Part shown: piece by piece, positions 39,101-48,100 of the stretch | Layout: every line of letters starts with the position of its first letter | Numbering within the stretch: position 1 is the first letter of the stretch | Program-made: the position numbers and the translations under genes | NCBI GenBank assembly: GCA_047967505.1 | Contig: CM106540.1 | Reading direction: 5' to 3' (one strand) | Length of the DNA stretch: 64,000 nucleotides | From: Dipteris shenzhenensis | Taxonomy: Eukaryota; Polypodiophyta; Polypodiopsida; Gleicheniales | The notes under the pieces: generated by a model | Databases searched by the model: none | Told to the model about the DNA's origin: nothing | The model's input: the letters and a program-made list of their open reading frames with translations, nothing else

Positions 39101-42100
39101 GTCACAAACCTGCAACAGAAAATGGGACAAATCCCAAGCAATCACCCTTCTGCCAAGGGGATAAAAGGCATCTGAAGGTCTCAAACAGTAACCCAAGTGC
39201 TCTCAAGCAAAATCTGGGTAAAAGCCCCTTGATTTGACACCTGTACCAAGTGAAAAACACCTCAACACTGAGGTAGCATACAAAATACAGCGCTCTCCTG
39301 GCACTTTCACCTAACAATGCAATGCATAAACAGCCCTGTACACAATAACAGCACAGATCCCAATGTACAAGCACTGAAGAGAAAATCTTTTGAGCACTAT
39401 CAACGATGGACAGTTAGGGACCGAGTAAACTCGATGCGCCCTGGCCAAGCGTGGCTCAACTGAGATTTTCCAAGGTGTCGTACACAAAATGTGACCTGCA
39501 GAAATGTCACTGAATACACTGCGGAAACAAGACCAATGTGGGCTCCCTGGCTCCACACTGCCTCAAGGCATACACTGCATAAGCTTCCAGGCAAAAGCCC
39601 TTTGAAAATGTCACCCAAAAGCTGAGATTTGCACTCAGCAAAAGCATAAAAGCCCTCTGCAAAATCAAGGCATTACCTTCCCAAAAACAAGATAACTGTG
39701 CAACCACCACACACTGTGGTACTAGTCACCTCAAGCACGAGGGACAGGAGGGTACTTGCTGTACCTTCAACACACAGTTTTAAGAACTGAACAGCCGGGA
39801 ATGTGAAGAGCAGAGTGCTCTCTCTTTTTCTTCTTTCCCCAAAGAAAAACTGATGTACCTGCTGTACTTTCTGTCCCTGTGTACTTGTGCAGGGTACCAC
39901 TGTACCTGCTGTACCTGTGCAGGGTACAGATCCAACAGAAATTTCGAAATGCACTTCCCTGACGCAGCTCCCTGAGGCAGCTCCGTGACTCAGTTTGTAC
40001 GGTGGCGTCCGTACAGTACGGACGCTTGTACGGTGTCCGCACGGCGGTACGGATGGCCGTACGTTCGTACACAAGCTCCCTACGCGCGCGCCTGCTCGCC
40101 GCCCTGTTCGAGGCCCTGAGGCTGCATGGGTGCGCGCCGGTGCTGCACACTGGCTGCGCCCGCTTGGTAGCGGGTAGCAGCTAGCAGCAGCTAGCTGCTG
40201 CTGTTGCAGCTGCTGGCTTTGCTCCGCGCCGCCCTGTTCTGCCCGCACGCACGTTGTCTCGTGCTGTTGCCCCGCACTGCCGCCCGCGCTACCCCGCTGT
40301 AGCCCGCGCTGCCTGCGCAATGCCCAGCTCCGCCCACGACGCTGCCTGCACGCTGTTGAGGGCACGAGTCCCGAGGGGATAAGGAGGGGTAGAGGGAGAG
40401 GTAGGCAGGAGTGGGAAGGGAGAGATGAAGGCTCTGATACCAGTTGAGAGGGAAAGAATGAGGGAGAAGTACAACGGGGAGAGAGTGAGAGAGAGGTGAC
40501 ACAAAAGATGCGGGTGTGAAGTGATGAGCCACACCACAAACTCATAAGTTTTATTAGGATTAGGTTTTTCACCCTATGACTGTCTTAAGACAGTCATAGG
40601 TGTCATATCTTTAATAAAGGGGTGGCAATGTGCCTTTACCCCAACACAAAACCACTCCCTAGGGTCCCATTGAATCTTTCTAAGCAGGTGGCCCTTCTAG
40701 AGCCACAAGCGCTACTAAGATAACTGGTCTCTATAGAGTCGAGGATTGATGGTCCATTTTGCAACCACTTTGATTCTTTGCCACTCCATACAGGCCGAAG
40801 CACTGTTGTCCTAAGGATCAGGGTTTGTCGGACCGGACTCTAGCAATATCAGACCTCGCTAGGCATATGTTGTACAATACCGGGTTAGTATCAATAGGCT
40901 CAGCCTTGAAGAGAATTCTAAGTGACACCCTTATCCTATAGAATTGGCCGAACCATGGAGGGGGGCGCTTTGGATGTGTGTTCGCCTTGAGCCCCTCACG
41001 CTATGATGCCTAGATGGCTATGTCACTCTCATGAAGCTTTCCTTGAGCACCTCTCAGATTTGCCACTGCCAAAAGCTACCCCTTCGTTGTGCACAATTGA
41101 TGTGCATGTGATGGCCCACCATGTGCCCTTCTTTGTCACTGACATCAAGATGCTAGATCAAGGGCTGGTGCTCAAACTCCTCCCGACAATGCAGACTAGT
41201 GCGAATGAGGCCGGTGGAGAGGTGTCGCCACACCACACCTCATCAAGCTCCGCATAAAACGATGACCCCTTCCTCATAAAAGAGGCCACTGTGAAGATCC
41301 ACCAGTATCTGTGTTGGGTCAAGCATTTCTTGATGTGCCATGTGTAGATCATGAGTGAGGGCCTTTGTTGTGAGTGTGCCCAGCCCATGTGAGGACAGTG
41401 TAGTGGAGGGTTGGATGCATACCTGGGCATAGTTGTCTGCCAGGGGGTTGTGCTGGATCCAGCCACCTTTGGGGCAGATCTGGCTGCCTGGAGGGGAGCA
41501 GATCTGTGTGGATGAGGGTGGCGCAGTTCAGACCATGGCTTAGGGCCCTATGGGAATGTTGGCAGGCCGCCTTGGAGTCGTGCTGGTTGCGGGTATTTCC
41601 AAGAGGGTTGCGGGTCAGATCCATGCTGTTTAGGGCTCATATGGGCCTTCTTGCTGTCGCGATAGCAGCCCCTTTGCTGCGCATTGTATGGGCCAGTATG
41701 GGGGGCCACTCCCTGGACATCAGACCCAACCTGATTGGTCAGATATCCAGAGCGCATGACCCAAGATAGAAGCAGGGTGGTTCGGGTGTCCATGAAGGTG
41801 TGTAGTGTTTGAAGGGTGTTTTCAGATCTGAAAGGTGTTTCAAGGGACGGGACAACAAAGGCGTGAAGGTATCTTAGGCTTCAAGCCTCTTCATTGTCTT
41901 CTCCAGCCCTCTCCTATCTTTCTCCTTCTATCCCCTTCTCCACCTTCCCGTCCACCCTGCTTTCTTAGTTCTACTCTCTCTTCGCTCCGACATGGCTACT
42001 CTGGTTGAGAACAAGGTGAAAATTCATGTGTTACCCACCTTCCTAGTGGGATCGTCAATTGGATGGGCTCAATTACGGTGTGTGGCAAGTCATGATGGAG

Positions 42101-45100
42101 TCCATCTTGCAGTCATATGATTTAGCAGATTCATTTTGGTGGGGGTTACTATGCTTGATCCCCTTGTAGCAAACGTATGGATGCTGGAGCAGGAGGCTGA
42201 GACCATGTCTCAGCTCTAGGACTGGGTCAATGCGAGGGTACATTCATTCATTTATCTGAACTGTACTCCTCAAGTTATTAATCATGTAAAGCACATGACA
42301 GTGGCCAAAAGTATATGGGGAGCACATCAACAAGCTCCAGGAGCTTCAACAAGGAATTCTCCAGGCGGGATAGGAGATGTCATATGAGGACATGGCTATT
42401 ACATTGTTGTCCACTTGCCTTCCCAGTACTCCGCCTTTTATTCGTCTCCTTGATTACTAGTGGAAGGATGAATACGTTGACCTAGGAGGAATTGGTACAC
42501 ATGGTGCTTGACCAGGAGGAGAGATTGCAGAGTCCTTCCCAGGTTAGTAGCTCGGAGGTCTCGGCAACTGAGTAGAAGGGAAGGAATAAGATGATAGATG
42601 CAAAAAGAGAAGCACTAAAGGCTTCACGTACGTGTAACTGTTGTGGCCAAAAAGGTCACTATTGGTGACAGTGTCCTCAAAGAAAAAGTCCGAGGACTAG
42701 TGAGTGGATAGAAGCAGATTCTATTGCCGTCACCTCGATTGTTCCTGCCTTCTAGTAGCACGAGGCAGGATGTGCTGCTGGTAGGCATTCTAGTTCTAGA
42801 TGGAGGATTGCTTGCTTGTATGTGGCAGCGGTACTTGCCAGATGGTGCAGTAGTGAAGGAGTTTTCATTCGAGGAAGGCTTTCAGGCAGGACCTCGAGCC
42901 ACAACCGCTGACTCAGATGGCCATATCTAAACCACTATGTATGTTTGGATGCTATGACCTGGCAGACCTAGAGGGGGTCTCCTGTTGTTTTGCTGCAGCT
43001 ATTGTCTGATTAGCTGATGCAGATCTCGATGGGTCAAATGATTGCCACTGCGGGATTCCAGACACTGTAGTTTTATCCTAGTGAGCAGTTGGATGCCCGC
43101 TTTTTCTAGAGTACAGTGGTTTATTGATCTTGAAGTCAGTCTACCAGTTTGGACCTGAGAGGGGGGCTGTATAGCTCAGCGATGCAATGACCATGCAGGA
43201 GCAGATCTCGCAGCTGTGGCAGCAATAGTTGGATTGTTGTACCAGTACAATACCAGACCAAAGGAGTTTGCCTTGCACCTGTGACTTGGGAGCAGCGGTA
43301 CATCATACATGTTTCCAGAGATCATGTTGAGATGGTTCGTGCCAAGAGGGGGCTTCTTCTGATAGTACTTGTGGCGGTCTTCAACGATGGTGGTTCATGC
43401 AATGGATTCCTTCAGTTGCTCCAGCGGCACACCCAGCTCCCCGGAGATGATGCTACATCCAGGAGGTGAGAGGGGGTGTTGGAGTTGTGCATTTCTTGAT
43501 GTACCATGTGTAGATAATGAGTGAGGGCCTTTGTTGTGGGTGTGCCTGCCCCATGTGAGGACAATGAAGGGGAGAAGGGGAGCAGATCTGGCTTCTTCTG
43601 ATAGTACTTGGCGGTCTTCAGTGATGGTGGTTCACGCAATGGATTCCTTCAGTTGCTCCAGCGGCACACCTAGCTCCCTAGAGATGATGCTACATCCAGG
43701 AGGTGAGAGGGGGTGTTGGAGTTGTGCATTTCTTGATGTACATGTGTAGATCATGAGTGAGGGCCTTTGTTCTGGGGGGTGTGCCTGCCCCATGCGAGGA
43801 CAATGTAGGGGAGGGTTGGATGCATAGCTGGGCATGGTTGTCTGCCAGGGTCTTGTGCTAGGTCTAGCTACCTTTTGGGGCAGATCTGGCTGCCTGGAGG
43901 GGAGCAGATCTGTGCAGACCAGTACGGCACAGGTCAGGCCATGGCTTGTGGCCCTGCGGGCATCTTGCTTGGAGTTGCGCTGGCTGTGGGTGTTTCCAGG
44001 AGGGGTGCGGGTCAGATCTGGGCTGTTCAGGGCTCGTATGGGCCTGCTTGTTGCTGCGATAGCAGCCCCTTTGCTGTGCATTGTATGGGCCAGCATGGGG
44101 GGCTTGTGTAGCCACCCCTTGGACAAAAGACCCGACCTGATTGGTCGGGTTTCCAAGGCGCAGGACCTGGGACAGAGGCAGGGTGGACCTCCCTGCTGGT
44201 CAGCCACTTTTTGTTGCCTGGTCGGCCCCCTTGGGGCAGGCTGGTATGCCCACTACAGCAGGCCGACTACAGGGAGTGAGGCTATATATAGGCCCCCCCT
44301 CCCATTGTTATTCATCTCTTCTAGTGGAGGCCTGAGATCCCTTGCACTCTCTCTCTCTTCCTCCCCCCCTTTTTTTAAAGTTTCATCTGCACTCTTACAG
44401 CGTCTACTTCCAATAATCCTCGGTGCGAGGAATGTTCCTTAGAATCCCCTACTAAAGTAGGAGCTTCCAAGGCTGAATGATGCTCAATTCTTTCCCCCTT
44501 CGAGTGCCATTTGAACTCACCCATAGAGAGTTCCGACCCAGCCTCCTAAGCAATCCCATACAACCTCTATGGAAGCACCAACGTGATGCTATGTACTAGA
44601 CTATGGATAAAAGAACGTGGTACACCATTGTTGCTTTGCATGTGGGGGGCCTAGCGGAGCTCTAGTAAAAGAGCTTGCACCGAGGCTATTTGTTGATCTG
44701 CTCAGATAACCAAACCGATTGAGCAAGCCCAGCAACGCACCGTTTGGCCTTGAGGAATCCGATTGAAGCCAAGATCAACTCCACATCCTCTAATGCTGTG
44801 AGGAAATCTACTGATTTATTCCAATTGATGGTGGCTCTTGAAGCCATGCAATAGACCTCTAGGAGGTGTCTCACCCTCTCTAGGCTATTGGTGGTGCCCT
44901 CCACATAAAGGGCCGTAGACAATCTGCTAGATTTTACCAAAGGTGCCCCCTTTGTTGTTGGCATGCTGATGCGTACACATTGACGACCCCAATATGGAGA
45001 ACCCCAGCAAGATGCTGTCAAAGACATCCCAGGTCAAGGCTTGCCCAATATAAACACAAACTCCCCCACTACGGCCTATGGTTGGGGACCAAACCTTGGG

Positions 45101-48100
45101 ATCTTGACTTGGAGCAAACGTTTGCATCTCCTAACATCCGTTGCTGAGAATATATGCTCCTAAAGCATAAATCGATCTTTCGAATGCCTAGTAAGGACTC
45201 CTTGCAACAATAGAGCCATCTTGGAGCTGTTGGAAGCATGCAATGAAAGCTCTGAGCGGCTCGCCTTGGCGGGTAGTTCTAGGGTGAATAGTCCCAGTTC
45301 GTCTGCCACCTTGAAAGAGGCATCACAAACGTCACACCAAACCTATAGGCCGAAGTTAGCAAATCCTTGTCATCTGTGATCCCAAGGCAAAAATCCACCG
45401 CTTGTAGAGGCCAAAAAGTGCCATCCGAAGAGGCTTGGGAGGAGGCGCCATCCACTTTGAGGGCAATCGGCAAACTACCCTTACTAGGCATGTCAGAAGA
45501 AAAGGTCAGCTCGCACGTGGCCTTGGTCCTACACATAACGTTCATGATGTGCCCCGCCGTTCCTAACCAGTGTCTCATGAGAGAAAGCATCTGGTCTCTA
45601 AAAATGCGATCGAAAGTCCATGGTGGAGACCCACACCTCATCACGTAGGGGAGTGATTGGACATTGCCGTTCCCTCCACGAGTACTTTACTTGTCTAGTC
45701 TTTGTGTCTTGAAGGGTCAAGCGAGCATACTCATATCTATCTACCAGCCAAAGGGAGTCCGGCTTCTACTCTCTATGGATGGCAAATCTCGCTTGAGCCT
45801 CTCTCTAATCTAGAGAGCTTGCCTGCCCTCAAGGCCTAGGGCTACAGCTCTACATTGCTCCTCTGGATGGCCTTTGTTGGCCAAAGATGACAATCCCGCC
45901 CTTCTGCCCCACTCCCCTTTCCTCCCTCCTCTTTTAACCTCCAAAGTTGTGCTCTGAAGGAGCATGGATTTGTAGTGTGAAAAAACTTTCTTGTCATCCT
46001 ATTTCCATTGAGCCTGCGAGGAATGGTAAGTACACTACCTGTATGGCCTTTGTGTCTCGAAGGGTCAAGCGAGTGCAATCGTATATGTATGCCAGCTAAA
46101 GGGAGTCCTGCTCCTACTTTCTTAGCGTCTTTATGGATGGCAAATATTGCGTGAGGGTTCGGCTGCTCTGTGAAGAGGAAACCTCAGACAAGGTGGACCT
46201 TGTTGCCCCCCCCTCCCCCCCCGCCCCCCCCCCTCCTCTCGTCTCCTCTCCTTCTTGATGCGACCAAAAATGACAGAAACCTGTAGACCATGGGAGTAGT
46301 TGGGGGGAACGTTCGTGTAGTTTTAGGGCCCAACCCTCTAGAACTCCTCATATATAAGGGCTGTCTACGATAGGACTGCGTGCTAATAGAAGGAAGCCAA
46401 AGAAGAGCAGGTTATTGGGAGTGGCCGTAGCCTACCTCCCTCTGGCAACAGGTGGAGGAGATCATGGGAGGGTTATAAGGGTGAAGGAGGAGGGGGGGGG
46501 GAGTTTGTGACTGGTGGGTCTGAGGGGGGAGGAGGGGGAACAAGCTGAAAGGGCATGCTAGGAGGGAGGGGGTGAAGGCTGGAGCACGGGTTGGAAGGAG
46601 ATCTTCTCAGCAAGGCCTCCAAGGAGGATCAGTGTTGGAGCCAACCCTGGATTCAGTAGGAGGACCAATGCTGGAGCTAACCCTGGATTCAGTAGGAGGA
46701 CCAATGTTGGAGCTAACCCTGTGTTCAGTAGGGTGGGAAAGATGCCGTTGGAGGAAGGGGTGCTTGGGGAGGGGGGGATGGAGTTGATAATGGCTTCCTC
46801 AAGGGAGCTGGAGAGGGTGGGAGGGGATGCAAACACCCTTGGAGGCATTGAAAGAGGAGGGGAGGTGAGGAGGAACTGCTGTGATTAAAGGGCTTGCCTA
46901 TGCTGCCAAGGGAGGGGGGAGTAAAGCCATCTTCCAATGACGGCTTTGAGGAGGCGTCCGTACCGTCACAAAGATTTGTACCTTTGGACCTCACTTACTT
47001 CTCAAAAATATTAAAATTGAAGATATGAGAAAGTTTTATGGAAATATTATGATAGAACTGGAGTTCCATCATTCTTAAAATAATATAATATTCAGAGTGA
47101 GCTTTGTATGCATTAGCACAAGCTTGTTATTTTGAAAACGCTTTGTTTGTAGCTACATAAAATGGTATATTGGCATGAATCATGCCACAAAAAGGTCAAA
47201 TGCAGACTTCAACTATTGTGAAGTTTCAAATGTAGGTTTCAGAGCTTTTTGAAGAAGTATTAGGCCATTAACATTGCGCTGGGAAAACTTTGACTTATAT
47301 CTAACAAATTTTCTTTTAGATCTCTTTGAATTTAATCACTTTGTACCCTCATGGCTTTTAAATATGGTTTTTCCAGGCGGGTCCCCCATCCATGCACTCT
47401 ACCTTTTTCAGCAAATCTGAGAAGAGTGGCAGAGGTGATACTAGCATATGGACTGACACCCCTCTAGAGAAGGCTCAAAAAGCAAAGATGCAGTAAGATA
47501 TCCAAGGGCCCATGGTTATAACTTTGCAAATTTAATCTCAGGAATTTTGGCTGATTCCGAATGTATCTTTTGTTTTTTCCCCTTAGAAAAGACCTCTATT
47601 ACCGAATGTGTCTTTTGTTGAATGTAGTATTGTATGTATAGTTTTTGTGGTCAAGTATGTCAACATTCTGTATATTGCTATGGAGTGTTCTTGGAGAGGA
47701 TTGTAAGGCATCTAAGTGGTACCTTCAAACCTCATTTTCATTATCATTTTACAACAGGTATCTGGAAGCATACAAACAGGCAGCCCTAACAGCTGCAAAA
47801 GATGAGGATACTTCCACTAGAAGAGATCCTGCATCTCACACAGCAGAAATGATCGACCAATTTAATAAGGCAAAACGCTCAACCTCGCTAGTTGAGAAGC
47901 ATCGGATTGTACATTCTAAGAAGTCAAAAGAAAAGAAGTTGAACAATGAGGAAACACCGAAGTGGTCTGGCAACCATCCATGGAAGCCGTGGGACCGAGA
48001 GAGTGACTTGGTGTCGGGTAGGCAAAGCGTGAAACTTGACAGGAGCAACATGGCTCAAGGTCTATCTTCAAGGTTCTCTTCATCCCATGAGGAACGGAGT

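Larger units (their letters stand above)
34285..40646 (-). mobile_element. young, nearly complete antisense copia retrotransposon
   Basis: LTRs at 34285-34489 (3') and 40445-40646 (5') differ by one substitution and one 3-nt indel over about 203 bp, so the insertion is recent. The target duplication is CAAAAC (34279-34284 and 40647-40652), six bases rather than the usual five. Next to the 5' LTR is the primer site ACTGGTATCAGAGC (minus strand, at about 40431-40444). A purine tract precedes the 3' LTR. The polyprotein frame runs 38611-34589. The 1.75-kb leader between 5' LTR and coding region is unusually long. It sits inside a LINE relic in intron 9, antisense to the host gene. Confidence 0.93.
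41312..44440 (+). mobile_element. gag-only LTR element with partly duplicated 3' end
   Basis: The left LTR starts TGTTGGGTCAAGC at 41312 and shares about 470 bp with the right LTR starting TGTTGGAGTTGTGC at 43714. Shared words include GGGGCAGATCTGGCTGCCTGG and AGCAGCCCCTTTGCTG. The right LTR goes on through a TATA box (GGCTATATATAGG, about 44281) to roughly 44440, a part missing from the left LTR. The interior contains only a broken gag. The start of the 3' LTR and the purine tract before it are repeated in tandem. It interrupts the antisense LINE relic. Confidence 0.65.
28667..47376 (+). other. giant intron 9 (18.7 kb) with nested transposons
   Basis: Lies between exons 9 and 10, which carry consecutive DUF3752 motifs in matching phase. 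It contains a decayed copia with a hAT-like insertion, an antisense LINE relic interrupted by a young copia and by a gag-only LTR element, and a minisatellite. Most of the larger insertions are antisense to the gene. Confidence 0.8.

Noticed and set aside
39673-40572. A 299-codon minus-strand frame in the copia leader and LTR
   Set aside because: It overlaps the 5' LTR, has low-complexity GC-driven composition and shows no domain; most likely a chance frame.
43834-44442. A 202-codon + strand frame at the 3' LTR of the gag-only element
   Set aside because: It spans LTR sequence and TATA box with no homology; frames in the left LTR copy are different.
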